Below are positions 45,117 to 53,897 of a stretch of DNA of 64,000 nucleotides, one piece after another. The stretch lies in NCBI GenBank assembly GCA_964369405.1, contig CAYJGB010000007.1, positions 23,423 to 87,422 on the forward strand, in the 5' to 3' direction. This stretch comes from CAYJFG01 sp964369405 (GTDB lineage: Bacteria; Bacillota; Clostridia; Oscillospirales; Acutalibacteraceae). Below the pieces are notes generated by a model, which was given only the letters and a program-made list of their open reading frames with translations, made no database searches and was not told the DNA's origin. Each line of letters opens with the position of its first letter. Position 1 is the stretch's first letter. Position numbers and translations under genes: made by a program.

Positions 45117-47183
45117 ATGCTACAAAAATTTATTTTCGGCAATCCAATCAACACTTTATCTGTTGTAAATGATGTTAATGCTATTTCTATCGATAATCTA
45201 ACCGATTTATGCCTAACTGAAAATGATAACTCTATTACCTTTACTATGTCTTTAGAAAAAGACGATATAGTCTATGGATTAGGTGAAAATATCAGAGGTA
45301 TAAACAAGCGTGGTTTTATTTACGAAAGTTACTGTTCTGATGACCCTAACCACACTGAAAACAAAAGCTCATTATATGGTGCTCATAACTTTTTTATCGT
45401 AAGTGGTAAATCTTGTGTAGGTGTGTTCATTGATACACCTTCAAGAATTAGTTTTGATGTCGCTTTCACTAAATATGATGAGTTAAAAGTTTATACAGAA
45501 GAAAAAGACTTTAATCTATATATTATCCATGGAGAAAATGAGCTTGATATAACTAAACAGCTTAGACAGTTAGTTGGAAAAAGTTATATTCCTCCTCTTT
45601 GGGGTCTTGGTTATCAGCAAAGCAGATGGAGTTATCCAAATGAGCAATCTGTAAAAGACGTATACAATAAATTCAAAGAAAATCGTATCCCTATTGATGC
45701 TATTTACTTAGATATTGATTATCTACAAAGATTTAAAAACTTCACTGTAGAGGAAAGTTCATTCCCTAATTTTCAAAACTTAGTAGATTATATGCAAGAG
45801 AACAATATACATTTAGTACCTATAATTGATGCCGGTGTTAAAATAGAAGATGGTTACGATGTATACGAGGAAGGTGTTAAAAACAACTATTTCTTAAAAG
45901 ATGTTGACGGTAATGATTATGTAACTGCTGTGTGGCCTGGCAAGACTTTATTTCCAGATTTTTTAAACAGTGAAGCCGGTAGTTGGTTTGGTCATAAATA
46001 TAAATTCTTACTAGACTACGGTATTGACGGTTTCTGGAACGATATGAACGAACCAGCAATATTCTATTCTGAAAAAGGCTTAAACAAAGCATGGGAAGAT
46101 TTAGAACAATACAGAAATAAAAATGTAGATATCAACTCATTTTTCAGTTTAAGAGATACTTTTGCAAGAACTGCTAACAGTATAGATGACTATAAAAGTA
46201 TGTATCACAATATGGACGGAACTATCGTAAACCACGATAAAGTGCATAACCTATACGGCTATATGATGACTAAAAGTGCTAGTGACGCTTTTAATGATAT
46301 TTGCCCTGATAAACGTATATTATTATTCTCAAGAGCATCATGCATAGGTATGCATAGATATGGTGGAATTTGGCAAGGAGATAATCAATCTTGGTGGAGC
46401 CACTTAGAAATGAATATGAAAATGATGCCTTCTATAAATATGTGTGGATTTTTATACACTGGTGCAGACTTAGGTGGTTTTGGAAGTCATGCAAGTAGAG
46501 AATTAGTTTTGAGATGGACTGCTTTCTCATTATTTACTCCTATTATGAGAAACCACTCAGCTATGGGAACACGTGAGCAAGAGCCATATCAATTTGAGGC
46601 TATGTACGAGTTTAGAAGTATAATAGCGCTAAGATATAAATTAATTCCATATATATATAGTGAATATCTAAAATGTGCTTTAAATGACGAAATGATGTTT
46701 AAACCTCTAGCCTTTGAGCACAGGGAAGATAATCGTGTGAAAACTATAGAAGACCAACTACTAGTTGGTGAAAGTATAATGATAACTCCTGTTTACAAAG
46801 AAAATCAAACAGGCAGATACGTATATTTACCAGAAGAAATGATGATGGTTAAGTTTAAAGACGATAGTATTTACTCAACACAAGTTATGGATAAAGGTGA
46901 CTACTATATTGATATAGCATTAAATGAAGTAGTTATATTTATAAGAAAGAATAAAATCTTAACGATGTGCGAAAGTGCTGATAACACTGCTAAGTTAAAT
47001 AGAGATAATTTATTAATTTTAGGGTTTGTTCCAGATAAATGCACTTACGAATTATATGACGATGATGGAATTAGTAAAAATTATAACTCTAATAAAGCTA
47101 CAATTACAGTTGAAAACACTGGTAATAAAATAGATATTAAAACTACTGAAAATAAAACAATTACATTTTATGACATAAAATAA
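45117..47183 (+). CDS. GH31 family alpha-glucosidase
   Basis: A 688-residue glycosidase without a signal peptide, so probably cytoplasmic. It should release glucose from maltose or isomaltose-type oligosaccharides brought in after outside starch digestion. The nucleophile is Asp309 in GFWNDMNEP and the acid/base is Asp422 in WQGDNQSWW. SRASCIGMHRYGG and the C-terminal beta domains are typical. AAGGAG precedes the ATG. Confidence 0.93.
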   Translation: MLQKFIFGNPINTLSVVNDVNAISIDNLTDLCLTENDNSITFTMSLEKDDIVYGLGENIRGINKRGFIYESYCSDDPNHTENKSSLYGAHNFFIVSGKSCVGVFIDTPSRISFDVAFTKYDELKVYTEEKDFNLYIIHGENELDITKQLRQLVGKSYIPPLWGLGYQQSRWSYPNEQSVKDVYNKFKENRIPIDAIYLDIDYLQRFKNFTVEESSFPNFQNLVDYMQENNIHLVPIIDAGVKIEDGYDVYEEGVKNNYFLKDVDGNDYVTAVWPGKTLFPDFLNSEAGSWFGHKYKFLLDYGIDGFWNDMNEPAIFYSEKGLNKAWEDLEQYRNKNVDINSFFSLRDTFARTANSIDDYKSMYHNMDGTIVNHDKVHNLYGYMMTKSASDAFNDICPDKRILLFSRASCIGMHRYGGIWQGDNQSWWSHLEMNMKMMPSINMCGFLYTGADLGGFGSHASRELVLRWTAFSLFTPIMRNHSAMGTREQEPYQFEAMYEFRSIIALRYKLIPYIYSEYLKCALNDEMMFKPLAFEHREDNRVKTIEDQLLVGESIMITPVYKENQTGRYVYLPEEMMMVKFKDDSIYSTQVMDKGDYYIDIALNEVVIFIRKNKILTMCESADNTAKLNRDNLLILGFVPDKCTYELYDDDGISKNYNSNKATITVENTGNKIDIKTTENKTITFYDIK

Positions 47184-47201
47184 ATTTCGAAGGAGAATCT
47201 A

Positions 47202-47870
47202 TTGAAAAAAGAAACTGTTGTAAACGAAAAGCCAGTAAAAAGATATACTCTCGGAGAAGAAATATTTAATGCAGTATCTCATGGTACTGGTAGCCTTTTA
47301 GCTATTGCAGGTACTGTTGTATTAATTGTATTTGCTGTTATTTATAGTGATGTTTGGGGCGTTGTAAGCTCTTCTATTTATGGTTCTTCTCTAATTATCC
47401 TTTATACAATGTCTACTCTTTATCATGCTATCACTAACGATAAAGCTAAAAAATTCTTTAGAATAATGGACCATAACACTATATTTTTTCTAATCGCTGG
47501 AACATATACACCTCTTACTTTATACGTTCTTAGAGGTCCTTTAGGTTGGACTATGTTCGGTGTTGTCTGGGCTGCTACTGTTTTAGGTATAGTTTTAAAC
47601 TCTATCGACTTAGAAAAATATAAAAAAGCTTCTTTAATTTGTTATATAGCTATGGGTTGGGTTGTTATATTTGCTATTCAACCTCTTATAGAATCAATGC
47701 CTCCTTTATCTCTTACTTTCTTGCTACTCGGTGGTGTTTTCTATACTGTAGGTGTCGTGTTCTATGCTATCAAAAAGATAAAATATTTCCACTCAATATG
47801 GCATCTGTTCACCATTGCAGGTAGTGTTTTTCATTATTTCTGTATTCTTATTGCCATTATGGAATTTTGA
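47202..47870 (+). CDS. hemolysin III/PAQR family membrane protein
   Basis: A 222-residue seven-helix membrane protein of the HlyIII (YqfA, PAQR) family. Conserved metal-site residues are visible: NAVSHGTGSLL, TLYHAIT, RIMDHNTIFFLIAGTYTP and a late HSIWHLFTIAGSVFHYF. The family is thought to act as zinc-dependent hydrolases in membranes; a haemolytic role is doubtful. The start is TTG at 47202 after AAGGAG. It is 18 bases after the GH31 gene. Confidence 0.9.
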   Translation: MKKETVVNEKPVKRYTLGEEIFNAVSHGTGSLLAIAGTVVLIVFAVIYSDVWGVVSSSIYGSSLIILYTMSTLYHAITNDKAKKFFRIMDHNTIFFLIAGTYTPLTLYVLRGPLGWTMFGVVWAATVLGIVLNSIDLEKYKKASLICYIAMGWVVIFAIQPLIESMPPLSLTFLLLGGVFYTVGVVFYAIKKIKYFHSIWHLFTIAGSVFHYFCILIAIMEF

Positions 47871-47908
47871 TACTATAAACTAGAAAAAACTACTATTTTG
47901 TAGATATC

Positions 47909-47937
47909 TTTACAATAAAAACTTTATATGATATAAT
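47909..47937 (+). promoter_or_regulatory. promoter of the cohesin-like gene
   Basis: TTTACA (47909-47914), 17 bases, TATAAT (47932-47937). Confidence 0.75.
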
Positions 47938-48005
47938 CATAGTACAATTTTAAAGGTGCTATGATTATATTTTTTTATAAAAACAAAACGAAAGGTTTGA
48001 TTAAG

Positions 48006-49097
48006 ATGAATAAATGTCCAAAATGCAACTCCGATGTTAATCCAGATGACAAAAGATGTTTGAAATGTGGCGCTGATTTAACAGCTACTAATAATGAAGA
48101 AACTAACAAAAGCAACCCTCAAGATAGCTTAGATGTTCCTGAGCGTCTACAAGAATATACTAAAATTATGTTAGACACTGAAAAGAAACCAAATAAAAAA
48201 CCTGTTGCATTAATAGTAATACTATCAATTCTAACAGTTATTATTTTGGCAGTTGTTGGAATGTTTGCAACTAAAATGTTATATGTAGAAGATGGTACAT
48301 TACATTTTTCTAATATATTCAGCAGTGAACAACAAGAAAAACTACCTGTACTAAACAAAGACGGCGAAACACAAACAGACCCAGACGGAAACGTAATTTA
48401 CGAAGAAGCTGTAACAGACCCAAACGGCAATATAGTAACAGACGAGGACGGCAATATAATTTATAACAGACCAGTAACTGACGAAAACGGAAATGTTATT
48501 ATTGATGAAGACGGTAATATAAAATATGAAGAAGCAACAGACCCAGAAAGACAAGAAACTGTGCCTACTGAAAATAAAACTGACGCTCCTTCTGAAAAAG
48601 TAACCGAGAGTAAAACAGACGATAAAACAGACTCTCCAACCGAAAAAGCAACAGAAAAAACAACCGAAAAAGAAACAGAAAAACCATCATCTTCACAAAC
48701 TTCTAAAACAGTACAAATAAATGGTGAGGATTACAATGTTGGCGATACAGTAATATATACAGTTAAATTATCTGACATAGCGAAACCAGTATGTGGAATA
48801 AGTGTTCAAATAAATTACAACTCATCAATGTTAAAAATTGATGAAGACGGGCTAAATTTCCCAGAATTAGGTGCACCAGTATACAATATAGATTTAACTG
48901 ACCAAATGCTATTTAACGCAGTTGATATAAACGGATATGATTTTTCAAAAGAAAACATACTTGTAGAAATTCCATTTGTAATACAAGAATCAAGCTCTAC
49001 AGCAAGTGAGATTAGCACAGAAATTTTAGATATTATAGATTACAATAGTCAAACATTAGAAGTGACTACTATTACAGAAGAAGTTAAGAAAAAATAA
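48006..49097 (+). CDS. membrane-anchored protein with zinc ribbon and cohesin-like domain
   Basis: A 363-residue protein. Residues 1-25 are a zinc ribbon (Cys4, 7, 18, 21). A membrane helix lies at about 64-92. Three imperfect acidic repeats follow (about 118-178, with units such as TDPDGNVIYEEAV and TDEDGNIIYNRPV), then a Thr/Glu/Lys linker. Residues ~236-360 are a beta-rich domain (YNVGDTVIYTVKLSDI, CGISVQINYNSSMLKI, LVEIPFVI) whose pattern resembles cohesin modules that bind dockerins. The zinc ribbon would be cytoplasmic and the cohesin-like part outside. The frame is open from 47961; ATG 48006 has the ribosome site GAAAGG. Confidence 0.78.
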   Translation: MNKCPKCNSDVNPDDKRCLKCGADLTATNNEETNKSNPQDSLDVPERLQEYTKIMLDTEKKPNKKPVALIVILSILTVIILAVVGMFATKMLYVEDGTLHFSNIFSSEQQEKLPVLNKDGETQTDPDGNVIYEEAVTDPNGNIVTDEDGNIIYNRPVTDENGNVIIDEDGNIKYEEATDPERQETVPTENKTDAPSEKVTESKTDDKTDSPTEKATEKTTEKETEKPSSSQTSKTVQINGEDYNVGDTVIYTVKLSDIAKPVCGISVQINYNSSMLKIDEDGLNFPELGAPVYNIDLTDQMLFNAVDINGYDFSKENILVEIPFVIQESSSTASEISTEILDIIDYNSQTLEVTTITEEVKKK

Positions 49098-49099
49098 AT

Positions 49100-49140
49100 A
49101 AAAAGAGGTAATACATTTTACAGTTGTATTACCTCTTTTT
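49100..49140 (+). terminator. terminator after the cohesin-like gene
   Basis: AAAAAGAGGTAATACA (49100-49115) and TGTATTACCTCTTTTT (49125-49140) form a perfect 16-pair inverted repeat with a nine-base loop. Confidence 0.9.
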
Positions 49141-49187
49141 ATGCAAATAACAAATTACGACAAATTCTATTTTATTATAAAAATTTA

Positions 49188-49215
49188 TTGCAAATTAATC
49201 GAATTATGATATAAT
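49188..49215 (+). promoter_or_regulatory. promoter of ftsE-ftsX
   Basis: TTGCAA (49188-49193), 16 bases, TATAAT (49210-49215). Confidence 0.6.
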
Positions 49216-49304
49216 AGATATTAAAGTTACAAAATTGTAACCTGATTTATTTGTTAATTTTTTTATTATTTATATATATTATTTTTTTGAAAGGATATCT
49301 TTTT

Positions 49305-50204
49305 ATGATTCAATTTAAAAATGTTTCTAAAACATATACAACTGGCACTCATGCTTTGAATGGTGTTGATATCTCTATAGAAGATGGCGAATTTGTTTTT
49401 ATTGTTGGTCCATCTGGCTCTGGTAAAAGCACATTCTTAAAACTTATTATGCGTGAAGAAACTCCGTCAAGAGGCGATATTTTTATAGATGAAGACTCTC
49501 TTAAAAAAATGAAAAGAAGTCACGTTCCTTATATGCGTAGAAAAATGGGAATAGTTTTTCAAGAGTTTAGACTAATTGATAAAATGACTGTTTTTGAAAA
49601 TGTTGCTTTTGCTATGCGAGTAATAGGTTCTTCTAATAGAGCTGTAAAAAAACGTGTACCATATATTCTAAGCCTTGTAGGGCTTGAGCATAAAGCTAAC
49701 AGCAAGCCACGAGAATTATCTGGTGGTGAGCAACAACGTGTAAGTTTAGCTAGAGCATTAGTTAACAATCCTAAAATAATTATTGCTGATGAGCCTACTG
49801 GTAATGTAGACCCACTGATGTCACATGAAATTATTGAGCTACTAAACGATATTAACAAGCTAGGAACTACTGTAATAGTAGTAACTCATGAACATGATTT
49901 AGTATCTCATTTTGGCAAAAGAATAATAGAGATTAACAGGGGTAAAGTTGTTAGCGATACTAATGACATATTTGAAAAAGATGTAAAACTAATTACAACT
50001 GATGTATTAAATAAAGAAATTAAAAATAAAAATACAGATACTGAAGAAAAGATAACTAAAATTTTAGAAGAGTCTAATTACGAAGAGATTGTATCTCAAA
50101 TCGAATTAGAAAATGAATTTAATGAAGAAGAAATTGAAGATAACTCAGATGAACTAGAAATTTCTACTGAAAAATCAGAAAAAGAGCTAGTCTATAAAGA
50201 TTAA
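49305..50204 (+). CDS. ftsE: cell division ATP-binding protein FtsE
   Basis: A 299-residue ABC ATPase that pairs with FtsX to activate cell-wall hydrolases at division. Walker A is GPSGSGKST (from about residue 35), the signature is LSGGEQQRVSLARAL, Walker B is IIIADEPTGNVDP and the His switch is VTHEHD. FtsE is normally ~228 residues; here ~70 extra, very acidic residues follow (EEEIEDNSDELEIS). Start ATG 49305 has GAAAGGAT ahead; the frame is open from 49251. Confidence 0.95.
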   Translation: MIQFKNVSKTYTTGTHALNGVDISIEDGEFVFIVGPSGSGKSTFLKLIMREETPSRGDIFIDEDSLKKMKRSHVPYMRRKMGIVFQEFRLIDKMTVFENVAFAMRVIGSSNRAVKKRVPYILSLVGLEHKANSKPRELSGGEQQRVSLARALVNNPKIIIADEPTGNVDPLMSHEIIELLNDINKLGTTVIVVTHEHDLVSHFGKRIIEINRGKVVSDTNDIFEKDVKLITTDVLNKEIKNKNTDTEEKITKILEESNYEEIVSQIELENEFNEEEIEDNSDELEISTEKSEKELVYKD

Positions 50205-50253
50205 TCTTTTCTAGTTATTTAATATAAACTATCCATCGAAAGGGTTTAAATGT

Positions 50254-51147
50254 ATGAAAGGTTTCGGCTACTTAATAAAAGAGGGTTTTAAAAATATTTG
50301 GCACAATAAAATGATGTCCTTAGCATCAGTCGGTGTTCTTATTTGTTGTATGATTCTTACAGGCTCTGCTGTTTTAATCAGCTTAAATGTTCAGCACGTA
50401 ATTGATGATGCTGGCGATTCAAATGTTATAAATATATACTTAGTAGATACAACTCCAGAAGAAGAAACGGCAATTGAAAACGAGCTTAAAAGCATAGATA
50501 ATATAACATCAGTTGAATTTTATTCTAAAGAAGAGGCAATCAAAGATTTTGAAGAGGACTTAGGAGATGCTTTTGAACAAATGCAAGGTGATGACAACCC
50601 TTTACCAGATGCATTTAAAGTTCAATTTGAAGATTTATCTTTATATGAAGATACTGTATCTCAAATAAAGGCTATAGACGGAGTAGACCAAGTAAGCGAT
50701 ACTAGAGAAATTGCAGAAAAATTAACTTCACTAAGCACTTTAGTAAATTACATAGGCATTGCAATTGTTGTTATTTTAGGTTTAATATCTTTCTTTATAA
50801 TATCAAATACAATTCGTATGACTATGTATTCTAGAAGGTTTGAAATAAGTATTATGAAATCTGTCGGTGCTACAAACAGATTTGTAAGAATTCCATTCTT
50901 AGTAGAAGGTGTTATTTTAGGTGTGTTGGCAGCTACTATATCATCTGTTGCCCTTGCTGTTTGTTATGACTTAATTATGAATACTGCTAACCGTATAATT
51001 GCTTTTGAATTTTTAAATTATTCTAACTTCATAATTCCTATATCTTGTGCATTTTTGGCAAGTGGTATTTTAATGGGTCTTATGAGTGGTATTTTATCAA
51101 TTAAAAAATATCTAAAAAAAGAAGGAAATAGCGTTTATAACAAATAG
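50254..51147 (+). CDS. ftsX: cell division protein FtsX
   Basis: A 297-residue membrane partner of FtsE. One helix near the N-terminus (about 22-46), an extracellular domain (about 50-160, NVINIYLVDTTPEEE) and three C-terminal helices with MYSRRFEISIMKSVGATNRF form the ABC permease fold. It transmits ATP use to periplasmic-side hydrolases. It follows ftsE by 49 bases. Confidence 0.95.
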   Translation: MKGFGYLIKEGFKNIWHNKMMSLASVGVLICCMILTGSAVLISLNVQHVIDDAGDSNVINIYLVDTTPEEETAIENELKSIDNITSVEFYSKEEAIKDFEEDLGDAFEQMQGDDNPLPDAFKVQFEDLSLYEDTVSQIKAIDGVDQVSDTREIAEKLTSLSTLVNYIGIAIVVILGLISFFIISNTIRMTMYSRRFEISIMKSVGATNRFVRIPFLVEGVILGVLAATISSVALAVCYDLIMNTANRIIAFEFLNYSNFIIPISCAFLASGILMGLMSGILSIKKYLKKEGNSVYNK

Positions 51148-51162
51148 TTTTAATCACTTTAT

Positions 51163-51191
51163 CGGGCGAAATCCATTTTCGCCCGAAATTT
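51163..51191 (+). terminator. hairpin after ftsX
   Basis: CGGGCGAAA and TTTTCGCCCG (51163-51186) form a strong GC-rich stem followed only by AAATTTAT, so terminator strength is uncertain. Confidence 0.5.
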
Positions 51192-51210
51192 ATCAAATTC
51201 ACAAAAAATT

Positions 51211-51275
51211 GGGAGCATATGGAATGCTCCTCTCCAAATTCTTGTTAATATTAACATTAGTGCGTAAGCCCCATT
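51211..51275. repeat. partial copy of the 18637-18790 repeat
   Basis: GGGAGCATATGGAATGCTCC (51211-51230) is identical to 18724-18743, and the following ~45 bases (to TTAGTGCG.AAGC) match at about four of five positions. The left terminal repeat is not present. It lies just before ilvA. Confidence 0.5.
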
Positions 51276-51300
51276 TAAATAATTATAAAGGAGATTTTAA

Positions 51301-52500
51301 ATGTCAAACATTACTTTAGACAAAATATATCACGCTGCCTATGTTTTAAAAGATGTTATTAGACCTACCGATATTATTTATGCACCAAAGCTTAGGTCAG
51401 ATGCTAACATCTATTTAAAAACTGAAAATTTACAAGTTACTGGTTCCTTTAAAGTAAGGGGAGCTTATTATAAAATATCTCAACTATCAAAAGAGGAAAA
51501 AGAAAAAGGTGTTATTGCTTGTTCTGCTGGAAACCACGCTCAAGGTGTTGCATTAGCAGCTGCTAAAAGTGGTATAAAATCTTTGATATGTATACCAGAC
51601 GGCGCACCTATCTCAAAAGTTGAAGCTACAAAAGCATATGGTGCAAATGTAGAACTTGTTAAGGGTACTTATGATGATGCTTATAAAAAAGCAATTGAAC
51701 TTCAAAAAGAGAGTGGTGCTACATTAATACACCCTTTTGATGATGATTTAGTAATTGCTGGACAAGGCACTATAGGTATAGAAATACTAGATAAGCTACC
51801 ACAAACAGACACAATTATTGTACCTGTTGGAGGTGGTGGGCTTATAAGTGGTGTTGCATATGCTGCAAAAAAACTAAAGCCAGATATAAAAATTTATGGA
51901 GTACAAGCATCTGGTGCAGACTCTATGAAAAAATCTTTAGATTTAAACAGTATCAACACACTACCAAAAGTTAGAACAGTGGCTGATGGAATTGCTGTAA
52001 AAACTCCTGGCGAAAACACTTTTAAGATGTGTTCTAAGTATGTTGATGATATAGTTACTGTCACTGATGATGAAATCTCTACAGCAATACTAATGTTAAT
52101 GGAACAACACAAACTAGTCACCGAAGGTGCTGGAGCAGTTGCTGTTGCGTCTGTTCTGTTTGGTAAAGTTCCTGCTGCTGGCAAAAATGTTGTTTGCTTA
52201 CTGTCTGGTGGTAATATAGATGTTTCTATTTTATCACGAGTAATAAACAGAGGTTTGCTAAACAGTGGTAGGCTAGCAACACTTACTATAGAGCTTATGG
52301 ATAAACCTGGTCAATTAGTTGAAGTTTCTAATATAATAGCTCAGCATGGAGCAAACGTAATATCTGTAAATCATGATAAAGCAGAAACAAATATGGATAT
52401 CAACGCTTGCACACTTAAAATATCTATGGAAACAAAAAATTTCCATCATATAGAAGAAATCAAAGAAGCCCTAACAAATAACGGACTAAAATTAGTATAA
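51301..52500 (+). CDS. ilvA: threonine ammonia-lyase
   Basis: A 399-residue PLP enzyme that turns threonine into 2-oxobutanoate and ammonia. The PLP lysine is Lys51 in GSFKVRGAY, the phosphate loop is GGGGLISG, and a C-terminal ACT domain (last ~70 residues, TIELMDKPGQLVEVSN) is present. Its short single-ACT form resembles TdcB-like or Clostridial enzymes and could be biosynthetic or catabolic. RidA follows 28 bases later. Confidence 0.94.
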   Translation: MSNITLDKIYHAAYVLKDVIRPTDIIYAPKLRSDANIYLKTENLQVTGSFKVRGAYYKISQLSKEEKEKGVIACSAGNHAQGVALAAAKSGIKSLICIPDGAPISKVEATKAYGANVELVKGTYDDAYKKAIELQKESGATLIHPFDDDLVIAGQGTIGIEILDKLPQTDTIIVPVGGGGLISGVAYAAKKLKPDIKIYGVQASGADSMKKSLDLNSINTLPKVRTVADGIAVKTPGENTFKMCSKYVDDIVTVTDDEISTAILMLMEQHKLVTEGAGAVAVASVLFGKVPAAGKNVVCLLSGGNIDVSILSRVINRGLLNSGRLATLTIELMDKPGQLVEVSNIIAQHGANVISVNHDKAETNMDINACTLKISMETKNFHHIEEIKEALTNNGLKLV

Positions 52501-52528
52501 AAAACAAATTTAAGGAGAAATTAATATT

Positions 52529-52903
52529 ATGCAAGAAAAAATTTACACAAAAAACGCACCAGAAGCTATAGGACCATATTCTCAAGCAGTAAAAATAAAC
52601 GGCTTAGTATACACATCAGGACAAATAGCGTTAAACCCTGAAACAGGTGAAGTAGAAACATCTACTATAGAAGAACAAACACTTCAAGTTATGAAAAATC
52701 TAAAAGCTGTGTTAGAAGCCTCAGGAACAAATATGGATAATGTTATAAAAACAACTTGTTTCCTAGTTGATATGAACGATTTTGCAAAATTTAACGAAAT
52801 ATACGCACAATATTTTACACAAAAACCGGCTCGCTCTTGTGTCGCTGTAAAAACTCTACCTAAAAATGTTTTAGTAGAGGTTGAGTGTATAGCACATATA
52901 TAA
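52529..52903 (+). CDS. ridA: RidA family enamine/imine deaminase
   Basis: A 124-residue RidA. It hydrolyses reactive enamine/imine intermediates (such as 2-aminoacrylate or 2-aminocrotonate) released by PLP lyases like the adjacent ilvA. Signatures are APEAIGPYSQAVK and PARSCVAVKTLPKNVLVEVE, with the key Arg102 and Glu117. AAGGAG precedes the ATG. Confidence 0.95.
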   Translation: MQEKIYTKNAPEAIGPYSQAVKINGLVYTSGQIALNPETGEVETSTIEEQTLQVMKNLKAVLEASGTNMDNVIKTTCFLVDMNDFAKFNEIYAQYFTQKPARSCVAVKTLPKNVLVEVECIAHI

Positions 52904-52911
52904 TAATATTT

Positions 52912-52947
52912 AATCACGAATTCAAGTTTTAAATTCGTGATTTTTCT
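52912..52947 (+). terminator. terminator after ridA
   Basis: AATCACGAATT (52912-52922) and AATTCGTGATT (52932-52942) form an 11-pair stem, then TTTTC. It closes the ilvA-ridA unit. Confidence 0.85.
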
Positions 52948-53071
52948 TTGTGTTTATATTTTTATTTAATATTTATTTTTTATTTTACAATTATAAGGTA
53001 GACAGGACTGGTAATAATAAAGTAAAATAGATTTATATAGTTTTTAATATAAATAAAACAGGAGTATACTT

Positions 53072-53893
53072 ATGCCTACAACTTATTCTCATTATAAAAT
53101 GGGTCAAGCAGTCTATAATAAATTAAATATCAATAAACAAAAAATAATAAGCAATCATTTAGAATTATTTAATATTGGTGTTCATGGTCCAGATATATTT
53201 TTTTATTATAATGCTTTAATCCCAAATAAAATAAATAAAATCGGAAAAAATGTTCATAGAAACAAAGCACAAGAATTTATCACAAATGCTATTGATGTAA
53301 TTAACACTAATAAAAAAGACACTGCTCATTTAACTTATCTTTATGGTTTTATATGTCATTTTGCTTTAGATGTAACTTGTCACCCTACTGTTTTTAAAAA
53401 GACTGAAACAGATGGTATTTCTCATGGAGAAATAGAAAACGAGCTTGACCGTGAGCTTATGATACAAAACAACATCGACCCTATTACAAACAAAGTAGCA
53501 AACCATATAAATCCAACATTTGAAAACTCAGATGTAATTAAAGATTTTTACAAAGATACAACTCCAAAAATAGTTAAAAAATCTCTTAAAGATATGGTTT
53601 TTAACTTAAATTCACTAGTAGTACCATCAAAAGCAAAAAGGAACATTATATATACTTTTTTTAAATTGACTGGACATTACAAAAACTTAAAAGGTCTTAT
53701 AATCAATTACGAAAAAAACAAAGATTGTGCAGATACCACCTCACAATTAATTAGTATGTTTCCACAAGCCATAGATTTAGCTGTAAATTTAATAAACGAA
53801 CTAGATGATAATGTAAACTCAAGTAAAAATAAAATCGTGCTAAATAAAATATATAACTATAATTTTAATGGCGAAAAAATAGAAACGGAGTAA
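53072..53893 (+). CDS. zinc-dependent phospholipase C-like protein
   Basis: A 273-residue protein of the zinc-dependent phospholipase C/S1-P1-like helical fold. Candidate metal ligands appear in order: TTYSHYKMG, IGVHGPDIFFYYN, YGFICHFALDVTCHP and GISHGEIENELDRELM. No signal peptide is seen, so it may act inside the cell and its substrate is unclear. AGGAG precedes the ATG. The transporter gene begins four bases after its stop, so the two are probably an operon. Confidence 0.85.
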   Translation: MPTTYSHYKMGQAVYNKLNINKQKIISNHLELFNIGVHGPDIFFYYNALIPNKINKIGKNVHRNKAQEFITNAIDVINTNKKDTAHLTYLYGFICHFALDVTCHPTVFKKTETDGISHGEIENELDRELMIQNNIDPITNKVANHINPTFENSDVIKDFYKDTTPKIVKKSLKDMVFNLNSLVVPSKAKRNIIYTFFKLTGHYKNLKGLIINYEKNKDCADTTSQLISMFPQAIDLAVNLINELDDNVNSSKNKIVLNKIYNYNFNGEKIETE

Positions 53894-53897
53894 TAAA

